NCBI GenBank assembly: GCA_003242885.1
Contig: QKMZ01000005.1
Coordinates: 682,001-746,000 of the forward strand
Direction: 5' to 3'
Length of the DNA: 64,000 nucleotides
DNA from: Candidatus Melainabacteria bacterium
Lineage (GTDB): Bacteria; Cyanobacteriota; Vampirovibrionia; Obscuribacterales; Obscuribacteraceae
The translations under genes were made by a program, and so were the position numbers. A model generated the notes under the pieces. That model saw nothing but the letters and a program-made list of their open reading frames with translations, made no database searches and was not told where the DNA came from. Positions 52,719 to 62,455 of this stretch are shown here, in pieces (position 1 is the first letter of the stretch; every line of letters starts with the position of its first letter).

Positions 52719-55282
52719 TTGTTTTCCAGCACCCCGTTTGTGCCTGCGTTTTTTGCTTTGAAATATGCAGGTGTGACTTGAAAATTGATCGGATTGGAAA
52801 CATAACCCAGAGGCTTATCTTGGGCATCCATTGCCAGTATGCGAAACTCGTAGTAGCCCGGCACTTTCAATGCCTTCAAAGAAATAATTGCATTCGTGGA
52901 ACCCAATTGATCCAACTTGCCTGAAACGAAAGCCTTATCAGATGGAGATTTGTCTCGCAGTGTGCCAGTGTAATGTTCAAACCATGACTCAGGTCGGCTA
53001 ATTTCGTACCGTACATATTTCGCTCCCCTGATTTTTGTCGCGTCGTAGATAAGCGGTCCGAGATCTTTGTTTATATAGAGAGTTCCATTAGAGTCGATGT
53101 ACGTTTTGGTTCCAGGTGCAAAGGATAAAATCGGAATTTCATCATCAGCGTTTATGAAGCGAACCGATTTGACGGTTATTTTGCACGGTTTTTCCGATGT
53201 GTTGAGCGTGAGTCCGGTGATTTTGCCTTCACCCACCCAACTCTTCAGCTCCCCAACCGAGAAGCGGTAAGTGTTTTCTCCAGTCTTAAGAGGTTGAACA
53301 GACTCTCTTTCCTGCGCATAAATCGGATGCGTGGCTCCAGCCCATCCCAGAACTAGAATCGCGTTTTCTGGAAGTTTTTTGTTGGGATCTTTGGGTTCTG
53401 CTCTCAAAGTCACATCGAGAAAATCAAAGTCGGTTGACGGCGCGTCGATTACCGGAGATTGAAAAATCTGATTGGCGTCTTCTAAGACAGCGTTACCTTC
53501 TCCCAGCTCGAAGGTTTGACGTGGAGCACAAAGCGCAATCGAGTGCCAGTCTTTCATGGGCAGTAATTTTTGTTCGGTACTATCCCAAACGAAAACGCCG
53601 GCGAGATTTTTGTCGGCGAGCAGGTTGCGAAGCCTGGTTCTGCCAATCAAATTTGCATCGCCAAATGTGACTGGTTCAAACGTAATTATGCGCTCGCTAA
53701 GATCTTCCTTTGTCAGAGGAGGCTTCAATGTCACACCGAACATGGAAGCGTTGTACAGCATATGCGCCCCTTTTTGATGTGGTGGCAAATTGAGCAGAGC
53801 CACTTTCATGTTTTTGGGACGTCCGGTGAGCGCCGCTTCTACTCCGGCTCTCAAATTGTTGACGCCTCTTGAGGCTTCCACCCACGGCTGATTATTTTGT
53901 CGGGCTGTAAAGGCATACGACATGGTGAAAAGAGCCGCCAAGGCTGTACTTAGGAGGGGCAATAAGGAAATATGCCCGTGGTTTTTCTTCTCGTCTCCTG
54001 CTCCGAAAATCAAGGAAGCGATGATGAGAACAACCGGCGCCGTTGCCAGATACACGAAGCGACCACCCTGAAGGATTGCGGTGATATCGAAGACTTGAAC
54101 TGTCGGCGCCAACGCTATGACTAACCAGATTAGGCCTAAAGGAAGAAAAGGTGAGATTGAGAAAGGAAATTCGTTTGTTTTTCGTTTCGTCAAAATTGCT
54201 CTTACAACCGCGATTACAAGAGCAGCAGCGGTCATTAGTTTGAAAACAAGCCTGATCTTGTTAGACGGCTCTGTCACAAAATCGTTGAATGGAAGAAGCA
54301 GTCGCATGAGACTTCCCCCCTCAAACCAGCGACGAAAGAGTGAATCTTTTAGACCTTCACCAACCGAGCCGCTATAGCCGCCGAAGAGTGTTCCTAAAAC
54401 GACTGCGCGGAAGCCTAGATAGAAAAGTAACAGAAGGATGTGCCACTTAGTCGCCTTGAGTGCTTCTTTGAGCGCTTCTTTGAATGCTTCTGCAAAACCG
54501 GTGCGCCATCCTGTGTGATCATCGTTTTTTCGTTTGGGCGAGCCGGAAGAGGCCGAGTTTATAAGCTCATAGATGAAGAGGGTCGGCGGCAAGGTAATCG
54601 CCATCTCTTTGGACATGAGCGACATAGTAAACGCTATCAGGCTCAATACCTGCATTGCTCCCGCACGATTCCTCGCGCCGTGCCTGCTGAGCAAATAGAG
54701 CCAGAGAGACAAGAAGAGAAATGTAGTGCAAACGCTATCAACTCTCGCGATGATCCAGCTAACAACCTCGGGATGCAGCGGGTGGCAAGCGAAAAGAGAC
54801 GCGGTCAAAAGCGCTGTGGAAAACTTCGCTCGTTTGTCCAGAGCTGGAAACATGGACAGAAGAGAAAGGAACAGAAAAACGGAGCTGAGCGTCTGGTAGA
54901 GGAAGTTGGAAATGTGAAAACCGTCGGGGTTTGCGCCCCAAAAGAGGTAATCAGAGGCGAGAGTGATGGAAATCAGTGGACGATAAAAACAAGTTCCAAG
55001 CGTTTGCATCCAATTCGAGTAGAAATTTTTCCACAATAAGTGGGCATTCCCATTGAAGACGGACTTCAAATAATCGACATGGGCAAAATCGTCCGCTAGA
55101 AAATATCCGTGCAAACTATCGCTAAAGGCAGCGAAATTGAGCAATACGATGATTAAGACAGCACCCAAAATCAACAGCAACGAATCCTTGGCGGGTTCGC
55201 TTGTCGTGGCCGCCCTTGTGTTCAAACCGTCTTGGGAGGTTGCCTGTTGAATGTTTTCTATCACCGTGAAGGATGTCTCCAC
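52715..55282 (-). CDS. GT-C-like polytopic membrane protein with extracytoplasmic C-terminal domain, copy 2
   Basis: An 855-residue protein of the same layout as copy 1: a helix near 35-52, an outer loop with YFLADDFAHVDYLKSVF, then CFYRPLISITLASDYLFWGAN and FHISNFLYQ, about eleven membrane helices to about residue 450, and a soluble C-terminal half ending in a beta-sandwich-like stretch (LKALKVPGYYEFRILAMDAQ). The conserved DD pair and RPLIS motif are shared with copy 1, pointing to a common ancestor by tandem duplication. It is the first gene of a leftward unit with copy 1 and probably the AI-2E protein. The role in envelope glycosylation is inferred. Confidence 0.75.
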   Translation of the reverse strand: METSFTVIENIQQATSQDGLNTRAATTSEPAKDSLLLILGAVLIIVLLNFAAFSDSLHGYFLADDFAHVDYLKSVFNGNAHLLWKNFYSNWMQTLGTCFYRPLISITLASDYLFWGANPDGFHISNFLYQTLSSVFLFLSLLSMFPALDKRAKFSTALLTASLFACHPLHPEVVSWIIARVDSVCTTFLFLSLWLYLLSRHGARNRAGAMQVLSLIAFTMSLMSKEMAITLPPTLFIYELINSASSGSPKRKNDDHTGWRTGFAEAFKEALKEALKATKWHILLLLFYLGFRAVVLGTLFGGYSGSVGEGLKDSLFRRWFEGGSLMRLLLPFNDFVTEPSNKIRLVFKLMTAAALVIAVVRAILTKRKTNEFPFSISPFLPLGLIWLVIALAPTVQVFDITAILQGGRFVYLATAPVVLIIASLIFGAGDEKKNHGHISLLPLLSTALAALFTMSYAFTARQNNQPWVEASRGVNNLRAGVEAALTGRPKNMKVALLNLPPHQKGAHMLYNASMFGVTLKPPLTKEDLSERIITFEPVTFGDANLIGRTRLRNLLADKNLAGVFVWDSTEQKLLPMKDWHSIALCAPRQTFELGEGNAVLEDANQIFQSPVIDAPSTDFDFLDVTLRAEPKDPNKKLPENAILVLGWAGATHPIYAQERESVQPLKTGENTYRFSVGELKSWVGEGKITGLTLNTSEKPCKITVKSVRFINADDEIPILSFAPGTKTYIDSNGTLYINKDLGPLIYDATKIRGAKYVRYEISRPESWFEHYTGTLRDKSPSDKAFVSGKLDQLGSTNAIISLKALKVPGYYEFRILAMDAQDKPLGYVSNPINFQVTPAYFKAKNAGTNGVLENK

Positions 55283-55582
55283 TTACAAATTCCGTCGAAT
55301 AGCAAATTGCGAATCAGGCGCACGCGGGGTCTTGGACATTCAGGACAATCTGGTCTCATTGCTCAAGACGGTCCGATTATGACTTGGATCCGCTCTGAGT
55401 GCGTGAGTTAGACATCAGCAGGGGTAGCCAGATTGCAGTTTTCTTGTTAGAAAAATAATAGGAGAGTAAGTGAATTAGAAGTTTAAGGACCATCTGCCGG
55501 AGCAGGCAACCAGGTAAGCTTTAGTACCTAGCCAAGTGGTGAATTCTAAAGATCGGAAGACCGTAGTAATTTGCTGGTATCT
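55283..55582. other. Divergent intergenic region, nothing recognised
   Basis: 300 bases between the divergent GT-C-like and GH1 genes. AT-rich around 55440-55470, presumably promoters for both sides; no consensus element or RNA gene is convincing. Confidence 0.4.
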
Positions 55583-57019
55583 ATGGAAGACCACATCACT
55601 GACGAATCGACGCTGAAATTCCCGGATGGCTTCATCTGGGGCGCCGCCACGTCGCATTTTCAGGTGGAAGGGCATCCGACAGAAATCAATAACAAGCTAT
55701 CTGATTGGTCTAAGTGGGCTTCGATTGCCGGTAACATCGCCGATAGCACGACTGCGGATGCTGCCTGCGACTTCGTTTCACGATATCTAGACGATATCGA
55801 GCTTCTCAGTGGGCTGAATTTGGGCGCGCTGCGAATCAGCTTGAATTGGGCTGTTCTATGCCCTGACGATGAAGCAACTCGCCGGGGACAAAAGCGCCAG
55901 AGCCTCAATCCGGAAGGCGTCCAATATTATAAGAAATTGCTCTCAACCCTGAAGGCGCGTGGCATTACAACCTTCGTGACGCTCTTCCACTTCTGTCTGC
56001 CGCAGTGGCTGGCCGAGGAGGGTGGTTGGCTGGGACCAAGAACCGCTGAGGAATTTGGACGTTTTGCCGAATTGGTTGCTGATGAGCTGGGCGAGTATAT
56101 AGACTACTGGATTACGATTAACGAACCACTTCCGTACGCTTATCAGGGCTACGTTGAGGGCTCCTGGCCTCCTGGTCAGAAGCATCATTACGTCAATGCC
56201 TTCCAATGCGTTCACAACATGTTGCAGGGCCATGCTCTTGCATATCATGCGATTCACAAGATCATTCCGACTGCGCAGGTCAGCTTTACCAATCACTGGC
56301 GCCCGTTTGTGCCAGTCAACAAATGGAATCCGCTCGACCATCTTGTCACCCACATGCGCAATCGCGTCTTCAATCACCTGTTTCCCAATGCGATCAAAAC
56401 CGGTGCGATGGCTTTTCCATTCCCGCTAACGCTGCGCACTGCGATTAAAGAGCTTTGCCGTCCCATCGAGGGTCTCAAGGGAACGATGGACTATAGCGGC
56501 GTCAATTACTATACCCGTGATCTCTCGCATCACAGTCTGGAAGCGCCTTTCGACGTGTTCGGCAGGAGCAGCCGAGGCGCTGATTCTGAAGTGAGCTGCA
56601 TGGGCTGGGAAAGTTATCCTGACGGTCTCTATGAAGTTCTTACAAATGAGTTGCGGCAATATTCCAAGCATGCCGACGGCAGAGATTGTCCGATTATCAT
56701 TACGGAAAACGGCTTTGCCGATCTCTTCCCGGCACACTTGACCGAGGACGGCGACTGGTCGCTGACCGATGATTACCGCATCAAATACATGATTTCGCAC
56801 TTGAAAGCGATGCACAAAGCGATCAAGAAAGGCGCCAACGTCAAAGGGTATCTTTATTGGTCGTTGCTTGATAACTTCGAGTGGGCAGAGGGGCTTAAAG
56901 CCCGATTTGGCTTAGTACGCGTTGCTTTCCCCACTCAAAAGCGAACTCTACGCAAGAGTGCCTACGTGTATGCCAAAATAGCTTCTAGTAATGCGCTGGA
57001 CAACGGATCGGGCTATTAG
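55583..57019 (+). CDS. Glycoside hydrolase family 1 (beta-glucosidase-like)
   Basis: A 478-residue protein from the ATG at 55583; a TTG at 55571 is also in frame. The GH1 signature is complete: FPDGFIWGAATSHFQVEG at the N-terminus, the acid/base glutamate (about 181) in WITINEPLPYAYQGYVEG, and the nucleophile (about 374) in IIITENGFAD, with YWSLLDNFEWAEGLKARFGL near the end. No signal peptide, so it is cytoplasmic and acts on imported or internally released beta-glycosides (substrate unknown). GH1 retaining mechanism by family. The gene is followed 16 bases later by the DsbD-like gene. Confidence 0.95.
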   Translation: MEDHITDESTLKFPDGFIWGAATSHFQVEGHPTEINNKLSDWSKWASIAGNIADSTTADAACDFVSRYLDDIELLSGLNLGALRISLNWAVLCPDDEATRRGQKRQSLNPEGVQYYKKLLSTLKARGITTFVTLFHFCLPQWLAEEGGWLGPRTAEEFGRFAELVADELGEYIDYWITINEPLPYAYQGYVEGSWPPGQKHHYVNAFQCVHNMLQGHALAYHAIHKIIPTAQVSFTNHWRPFVPVNKWNPLDHLVTHMRNRVFNHLFPNAIKTGAMAFPFPLTLRTAIKELCRPIEGLKGTMDYSGVNYYTRDLSHHSLEAPFDVFGRSSRGADSEVSCMGWESYPDGLYEVLTNELRQYSKHADGRDCPIIITENGFADLFPAHLTEDGDWSLTDDYRIKYMISHLKAMHKAIKKGANVKGYLYWSLLDNFEWAEGLKARFGLVRVAFPTQKRTLRKSAYVYAKIASSNALDNGSGY

Positions 57020-57035
57020 GACACTCAGCAAATTT

Positions 57036-59039
57036 ATGAATACAAAAATGAAGGCGAAGTTTTTTCTTCCTTTGGCTTTTGCCCTGCTTTCCGTCTTTTC
57101 AATTCTGGCGCCCGATCCCCATTTTCAAAGAGCGCAATCTGCACAGGCCGCTCCAGCCGAAGGTGGCAAACACACGACATTACGTATGGTCGCGGATGTT
57201 AAAGAAGTGGTGCCCGGATCAACATTCATGCTCGGAGTCGAGCTTACGATGCAGCCTGGATGGCACACCTATTACAAAGAATCCGGCGATGCAGGTATGC
57301 CTACTTCAATTGAATGGGTGTTGCCGCCTGGTTACAAGGTCGGCGAGCTTCTCTGGCAGAAGCCACACAAGTTTGATGACGGCGGCATCGTCACTTATGG
57401 CTATGCAGACAAAACAGTAATTGCTGCCAAAGTCACCGCACCGGATACGATACCGGACGGAGAACAAAAATTTGTTGCAAAAGTAAAATGGTTGGAGTGC
57501 AAAGAACTTTGCATTCCCGGTTCTGGTGAAACTTCCATGAGCCTGCCTGCAGGAAAGAAAGGCTCTACTGCTGTGCCTGGCGACACTGACCTATTTAAGG
57601 ACAGTGGATTTGATGGAAAGACTTCCGACATAACAACAGAATCGCATGGCACTGTTGGTGGTGACGGTGGCAACACCTCGACTGGTTCTTCAGGGACGGC
57701 TGCACAAAATTCCAGTGCCGGCAGCATTCTCGATCGCAACCTGACACCGGCTGATGCAGGCGGGACCATGCCGCCTTATATGTATTTCGCTCTGGCTGTT
57801 CTCGGTGGTTTTATCCTCAATTTCATGCCCTGTGTCTTGCCTGTAATCGCAATCAAAATCATTAGTTTGATGGAGCAAGTCAACGATGAGCCTGGTCGCG
57901 TTCGTCTGCAAGGACTCGTTTTTGCTGGCGGTATCCTCTCTTCTTTCCTTGTTTTAGGCGGCCTTGTACTCGCAGCCCGTGAGGCGGGACAGTCAGTAGG
58001 CTGGGGATTTCAAATGCAGTACCCGCCATTCGTAATCGCGATGGCTACTATCATCATGATTTTTTCGCTTAGTTTATTTGGACTTTTCTACGTCACCGTC
58101 AATCCGGGGCAAGCTCAAATCGACAAACTGGCCAGCAAGGAAGGACTAACCGGAACCTTCTTTAAAGGCGTTCTGGCGACGGTTTTATCTACACCGTGTA
58201 CAGCGCCTGCGCTGGGACCGGCAGTCGGTTTTGCATTTTCGCAATCGCCAATCGTTATTCTCGGTATCTTTGAAGCGGTGGGTCTGGGCATGTCTTTGCC
58301 TTACTTGTTGCTGACTATCAATCCAAACTGGTTGCGCTTTATTCCTAAACCAGGCGTATGGATGGAAAAGTTCAAAGAAGCTATGGGATTCGTCCTGCTT
58401 GCCACCGTTGCCTGGCTGCTAAGTGTCGTCGGCGCACAAGTGGGAGCTGGCGGAGTTCAATCGGTTGGCTTTTTTCTCACTGGTATCGCTTTTGCAGTTT
58501 GGGTTTCTGCTCGTTTCACTGACTTGTCCTCAACCAGTCAGAGAAAGGCAGTTGTATGGTCGATTTCAGGTCTAATATCGGCGGTTTGCTTGTATGTCTT
58601 CGTTCTTTCGCGTCCAGACCTGATGGGGAATTTGCCTTCAGAACCTGCAACAGCAAAAACCGCTGTCACCGAGTCTGGTATCACCTGGCTGCCGTTCAGT
58701 ATTGATGATCTGGACAAGAACATTGCAGCGAATAAGACTATTCTTCTGGATTTCACCGCAGACTGGTGTCTCACTTGCAAAGTCAACGAGAAAACTGTCC
58801 TTGAAAGTGCTCCAGTTGTTGAACAACTCAAAGCACTGAATGTGGTGACAATGAAAGCTGACTGGACGCGAAGAGATGAAACCATCTCTAAGCTGCTTCA
58901 GAAATTTCAACGCTCTGGAGTGCCGCTCTACGTAGTCTTTCCAGCAGGCAAGGGGTCGTCGCCTATAGTCCTTCCTGAAGTGATCACTCCTCAGCTTCTG
59001 GTGGACAAGTTGAAAGAAGCAGGTCCAAGCAAGAGTTAA
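57036..59039 (+). CDS. dsbD: DsbD-like thiol:disulfide interchange protein
   Basis: A 667-residue protein, start taken at the ATG at 57036 (another ATG at 57048). Signal peptide FFLPLAFALLSVFSILA, then an N-terminal DsbD-alpha-like domain with its cysteine pair in WLECKELCIPG, a Gly/Ser linker, the eight-helix CcdA-like core with the two redox cysteines (NFMPCVLPVIAIKI and STPCTAPALGPAVGFAF), and a C-terminal thioredoxin domain with DFTADWCLTCK. It carries electrons from cytosolic thioredoxin across the membrane to periplasmic thiol proteins. All six cysteines expected for DsbD/ScsB-type transfer are present. Confidence 0.94.
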   Translation: MNTKMKAKFFLPLAFALLSVFSILAPDPHFQRAQSAQAAPAEGGKHTTLRMVADVKEVVPGSTFMLGVELTMQPGWHTYYKESGDAGMPTSIEWVLPPGYKVGELLWQKPHKFDDGGIVTYGYADKTVIAAKVTAPDTIPDGEQKFVAKVKWLECKELCIPGSGETSMSLPAGKKGSTAVPGDTDLFKDSGFDGKTSDITTESHGTVGGDGGNTSTGSSGTAAQNSSAGSILDRNLTPADAGGTMPPYMYFALAVLGGFILNFMPCVLPVIAIKIISLMEQVNDEPGRVRLQGLVFAGGILSSFLVLGGLVLAAREAGQSVGWGFQMQYPPFVIAMATIIMIFSLSLFGLFYVTVNPGQAQIDKLASKEGLTGTFFKGVLATVLSTPCTAPALGPAVGFAFSQSPIVILGIFEAVGLGMSLPYLLLTINPNWLRFIPKPGVWMEKFKEAMGFVLLATVAWLLSVVGAQVGAGGVQSVGFFLTGIAFAVWVSARFTDLSSTSQRKAVVWSISGLISAVCLYVFVLSRPDLMGNLPSEPATAKTAVTESGITWLPFSIDDLDKNIAANKTILLDFTADWCLTCKVNEKTVLESAPVVEQLKALNVVTMKADWTRRDETISKLLQKFQRSGVPLYVVFPAGKGSSPIVLPEVITPQLLVDKLKEAGPSKS

Positions 59040-59058
59040 TGCGGCGCGCCGGCTTCAC

Positions 59059-59078
59059 GGGCGGCATGAATGCCGCCC
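59059..59078. repeat. REP-like palindrome
   Basis: GGGCGGCATGAATGCCGCCC, arms of eight bases, between the convergent DsbD-like and peroxiredoxin genes. Related to the other palindromic elements; may serve as terminator for the DsbD-like gene. Confidence 0.65.
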
Positions 59079-59130
59079 TGACCAAGATCAACACTGAGAG
59101 TGTTTGTTCAATTTCTCGAGCGTCGTTCGA

Positions 59131-59595
59131 TTAGAGCTTCGAAATTTCTTCCAGCACTTTTGCGTTATCCGGCATACCTTCATGAACGTATTGAATGATG
59201 CCGTTCTTGTCGATGAGGAAAAGCACGCGGCTTGCGGTGGTTTTGTCTTCTGCAACAACACCATACTTGCGACCGACTTCATGGGTGTGGTCAGCGAGCA
59301 AGTGCTGTTTCAAATTGAACTTTGCGGCAAAACCTTCGTGACTCTTCACCGAGTCTGTTGATACGCCGAACACGACGGTGTCAGCGCTCTCAAATTTCGA
59401 GTAGTCTTCGGTAATGGCGCACATTTCTTTTGTGCATCCTGGTGTGTTGTCTTTCGGATAGAAAGCCAGCACGACATTCTTTTTGCCTCGGTAGTCGGAC
59501 AAGCTGATCTTGCCTTCGGGAAACGCTTCACAGGTAAACTCTGGTGCCTTTTCGCCAACGCGAGGCAATGCGACAGCTTCTCTTGGTGACGTCAT
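59131..59595 (-). CDS. bcp: Thiol peroxidase of the Bcp/PrxQ type
   Basis: A 154-residue atypical 2-Cys peroxiredoxin: VGEKAPEFTCEAF, then the active-site segment AFYPKDNTPGCTKEMCAITED with peroxidatic Cys54 and resolving Cys59 five residues later, the PrxQ signature. It reduces hydrogen and alkyl peroxides using thioredoxin. Convergent with the DsbD-like gene; otherwise alone. Start ATG, with AGAGGGAAG about nine bases upstream. Confidence 0.95.
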   Translation of the reverse strand: MTSPREAVALPRVGEKAPEFTCEAFPEGKISLSDYRGKKNVVLAFYPKDNTPGCTKEMCAITEDYSKFESADTVVFGVSTDSVKSHEGFAAKFNLKQHLLADHTHEVGRKYGVVAEDKTTASRVLFLIDKNGIIQYVHEGMPDNAKVLEEISKL

Positions 59596-59725
59596 AGCTT
59601 ACTTCCCTCTTTCTAGGATTGAAAGGCATCATTGTTGCACTGCCGCGCAGAGGGCACGCGATTATTTAATCTCGAAAGCGACTAATGTTACCGAAGAAAG
59701 CTTAACTGCTGCAGAAGCTCCTGAT

Positions 59726-59812
59726 TCCTACAAACCTTTTGATTACAAGGAACCTTCTGAATACAAGGAACCCTTTGACTACAAGAAGGCTTGTGATTAC
59801 AAGGAGACCTTC
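59726..59812. repeat. Degenerate 18-bp tandem repeats encoding YKEPF-type hexapeptides
   Basis: Units begin at 59741, 59759, 59777 and 59795 (GATTACAAGGAACC.T.T type), with a partial 15-base unit at 59726. On the plus strand they are in one open frame (SYKPF, DYKEPS, EYKEPF, DYKKAC, DYKETF) that ends at a TAA at 59834. Silent differences between units (GAT/GAC, GAA/GAG, CCT/CCC) suggest coding history. No good start codon is visible for a short gene. Confidence 0.75.
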
Positions 59813-59839
59813 GGTTGCAGTGAAACCTCCTCATAACAG

Positions 59840-59867
59840 AGAAGCTTCCGCAAATGCAGAAGCTTCT
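59840..59867. terminator. Hairpin AGAAGCTTC / GAAGCTTCT
   Basis: Perfect 9-bp stem with a 10-base loop, three bases after the TAA that closes the YKEPF frame and 20 bases beyond the stop of the leftward roadblock gene. T-rich on the plus side only. Confidence 0.5.
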
Positions 59868-59887
59868 TTGATAACTCTCGTTTTTAA

Positions 59888-62329
59888 TTAACCGTTGATG
59901 GTTTCTTGAATTGCTTCGACGAGATTGTCGAGACCACCGACAGAGAATTGATCTGCAAACACAGCGAGGATGCCGACATCAACGTCTGTGAGGATTGTGA
60001 CCTTCAGCTCGCCCTTCAAATCGGTGAGCAAGACCATTTGTCTCAATTTGCCGATTTCGAGTTTGTTGGTGCCGAGGTTGCTGGTGCTGAGCAGCGCAGT
60101 AGAAAGCACGCCCAACGTGTCCTTATCCATGTCTGAGCGGGTCGAAGCGGCAATCACGAGACCGTCATGACCGACGATCAAGCTGCCGTAAACATTCGGA
60201 AAGGTGTCGATGTGGTTCAACAGCGCTTGAATGCCTTCACCTCGAGCGGCGCTGATGACTCTTGCCGTGGCAAGATTTGCGCCGATCGTTCTTTGCTCTT
60301 CTTCTGCTTTAATGATGCTTTCTACAACGGAAACATCGAGAAGCAGCTTGCCTACTGTCTTCATGGTGCCGACCGAGTCAGCTCCTGTTGTCGGCTCGGC
60401 TGCAGACTTGTTGGAGAGGCGTCCAAACTCTTTGAGTTGATTGGGCTTAGTCGGCTTGCCATCAGGACCTACAGGAGGCGTCGCGGCTTCCTGCATGGCA
60501 TTGAGATCCGGCTTGGCAAACATTGCTGTTTCCTTGACCGGTTTGGCAAGATCGTTAGGCAATGGAGTTGCTGCAGCGGCAGCTGCGGCTGCTGCGGCTG
60601 CTGCTTCTTTCTGCGCTACAATTTCCAATTCACCAGTATCGGTGACAGGTTTTGCTTTTCCTGTTCCTACTTCTCTAAGAGCTTCTTCTGGTGCTAGATT
60701 TGAGAAGATCTCTTCGATGTCCTGGTCAACGCCGTGTTCGAAGAGAGGCTTGTCTTCATCTTCGTCGTCGTCAAGGCGACGCGACGGCAAAGTCTTTTCT
60801 GCCTTTTCTTCAGCCTTGGCTGCTGGTTCGAATGAAATGTCTTTTCCAGCACCGGACTCGCGAGCCTTGGCGAAGATTGCATCGATATCGGCAGCTTCTT
60901 CCTCTTCCTCTTTCTTCTTCGCCACAGGCGCGGAGCTTACTTCGCGAAGAGCCTCTTCAGGAGCGAGGTTCTTAAAGATATCGTCGACATCACTGTCGAG
61001 ATTTTCGTCGAAGAGTGGTTTGTCCTCGTCTTCGTCATCATCTAGGCGGCGTGAAACAGGCTCAGGCTTGGGCTCAGGTTTTGGTTCCGGCTTGGGCTCT
61101 GGCTTAGGTTCGGGCTTAGGTTCGGGCTTAGGTTCGGGCTTAGGTTCAGGTTTCGGCTCTGGCTTAGGTTCAGGTTTCGGCTCTGGCTTAGGTTCAGGTT
61201 TCGGCTCTGGCTTAGGTTCAGGTTTTGGCTCCGGCTTAGTCTCAGGTTTTGGCTCTGGCTTCGGCTCGGGTTTCGGTTCCGGTTTGGGCTCTGGTTTGAA
61301 CTCGAAGCGTTCAGGCTCAGGCTTTGGCTCGGGCTTGGGTTCTGGCTTCGCCTCTTCTTTTGCTTCCGGCGCTTCCAGGCTAGGCATTTTGTTTTTGGTG
61401 ATGGCGCCCATCAAACGCGAACCAAGATCCATATGCGAGCTGCTGCTCGGGGGCTCTGCTGCTGTGGCTGCTGTTGGCTCTGGTGGAATTTCCTCAGCAA
61501 CACCTTGATCGCTTTCCATTTGGGTAAGCGGTTCGTCCATAATCGAAAGCGGCTCATCATCGAGTCTGTCGAGGATGTCCTTCAAACTTTCTTGATTTGC
61601 TGCTTCGTCTTCCGGACGGTGACCACCTGTACCACTGGCGCTCAGGGCCTGCAATTTGGTAAATGTGCTGGTGCTCTTTCTCTTCTGTGCTTGCAATCGC
61701 GTTGCGGTAGCAGAAGCAGCTGATCTTCTCTCGTCGTCGATTTCTTGAACTGGAGACTTCGCTGGTGGTTCTGGCTTGGCTGGCGGCTTTTCTTCTTCTG
61801 CATCCAACTTGTCCAGAATGCCGCGCAACTTGGTAGACGACGTCGCGGCTTTCGCCTTGGTCTTTCCAAGTTTGATTGCGCCTTTCGATTCAGATTGTTC
61901 TTGAACAGACTCTTCTTCGCCCGTGTCCGTACCTGCCGAATAAACCGACAATGGCTCGAGTCTAAAAAGTGCAACGGCCGCGCCGATGCCAAACACAGAG
62001 CTTACGACGAGCGGCACAACCGGCAACGTGAGCTTCATTGGCGCTACAAAAGCGAAGTGCCCGCCAATCGCAACTCCCAGAGCAGACAGAACGAGTATGG
62101 ATACAAAACCTACGCCTGCGACCTGAAGTAATTGGTTGAGGCGTCCATTCTCAAAACATATACGGCTGAAGAGCAACGCAGCGCCGAGCTGTGCAAGCAC
62201 CAGTGTCGCGGCGTTGACGCTGAAGGTCAAATCTTTCCAGGGCGACTGTGTGCCTCCGAAAGTTAGAAGGAGGGCAAGCACGATGGCTGCGCTGAACCAA
62301 ATCCAATTTCGAACGACCAGTTTGTACAT
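59888..62329 (-). CDS. Membrane protein with Lys-Pro-Glu-Pro repeat and C-terminal roadblock/LC7 domain
   Basis: An 813-residue protein with four N-terminal membrane helices (about 7-125), then a charged linker. Next comes a long (KPEP)n segment (about 330-425), then two copies of an acidic module starting [14 protein letters not shown] and containing [13 protein letters not shown] (about 430-475 and 520-565), a poly-Ala stretch, and a roadblock/LC7 domain (about 670-813; [26 protein letters not shown], in part [16 protein letters not shown]). Roadblock domains regulate small GTPases (MglB-type) in bacteria. The KPEP segment is expected to form an extended cytoplasmic spacer; the acidic repeats are likely docking sites. 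No GTPase gene is in the window. Confidence 0.85.
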   Translation of the reverse strand: MYKLVVRNWIWFSAAIVLALLLTFGGTQSPWKDLTFSVNAATLVLAQLGAALLFSRICFENGRLNQLLQVAGVGFVSILVLSALGVAIGGHFAFVAPMKLTLPVVPLVVSSVFGIGAAVALFRLEPLSVYSAGTDTGEEESVQEQSESKGAIKLGKTKAKAATSSTKLRGILDKLDAEEEKPPAKPEPPAKSPVQEIDDERRSAASATATRLQAQKRKSTSTFTKLQALSASGTGGHRPEDEAANQESLKDILDRLDDEPLSIMDEPLTQMESDQGVAEEIPPEPTAATAAEPPSSSSHMDLGSRLMGAITKNKMPSLEAPEAKEEAKPEPKPEPKPEPERFEFKPEPKPEPKPEPKPEPKPETKPEPKPEPKPEPKPEPKPEPKPEPKPEPKPEPKPEPKPEPKPEPKPEPKPEPKPEPKPEPVSRRLDDDEDEDKPLFDENLDSDVDDIFKNLAPEEALREVSSAPVAKKKEEEEEAADIDAIFAKARESGAGKDISFEPAAKAEEKAEKTLPSRRLDDDEDEDKPLFEHGVDQDIEEIFSNLAPEEALREVGTGKAKPVTDTGELEIVAQKEAAAAAAAAAAAATPLPNDLAKPVKETAMFAKPDLNAMQEAATPPVGPDGKPTKPNQLKEFGRLSNKSAAEPTTGADSVGTMKTVGKLLLDVSVVESIIKAEEEQRTIGANLATARVISAARGEGIQALLNHIDTFPNVYGSLIVGHDGLVIAASTRSDMDKDTLGVLSTALLSTSNLGTNKLEIGKLRQMVLLTDLKGELKVTILTDVDVGILAVFADQFSVGGLDNLVEAIQETING
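61063..61340. repeat. Coding (KPEP)n repeat tract
   Basis: About 280 bases of 6- and 12-base units (GGCTTAGGTTCG / GGTTTCGGCTCT on the plus strand) encoding Lys-Pro-Glu-Pro on the minus strand, broken by an ERFEF spacer. Variation at third positions is in blocks, as expected from slippage and unequal exchange. Confidence 0.9.
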
Positions 62330-62455
62330 TTAAAAGATCGGTCCTTGAGATCTATATAAAAAACTAAGTTCAATATACCCTGTCACAAAGGGTTTACGGT
62401 GCAAACTGAACAGGTTTGAAGACCGAAATCGCCCCTTGAAAGCGCTGTTTCGTTA

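Noticed and set aside
54440..55039. Plus-strand frame of 199 codons opposite the GT-C-like gene
   Set aside because: Antisense to a strongly predicted membrane protein; basic, low-complexity product without features.
60441..61508. Long plus-strand frame rich in Gly-Ser-Gly-Leu/Phe repeats
   Set aside because: It is the antisense reading of the KPEP repeat in the roadblock gene; repeat tracts keep several frames open. No ribosome site or domain.
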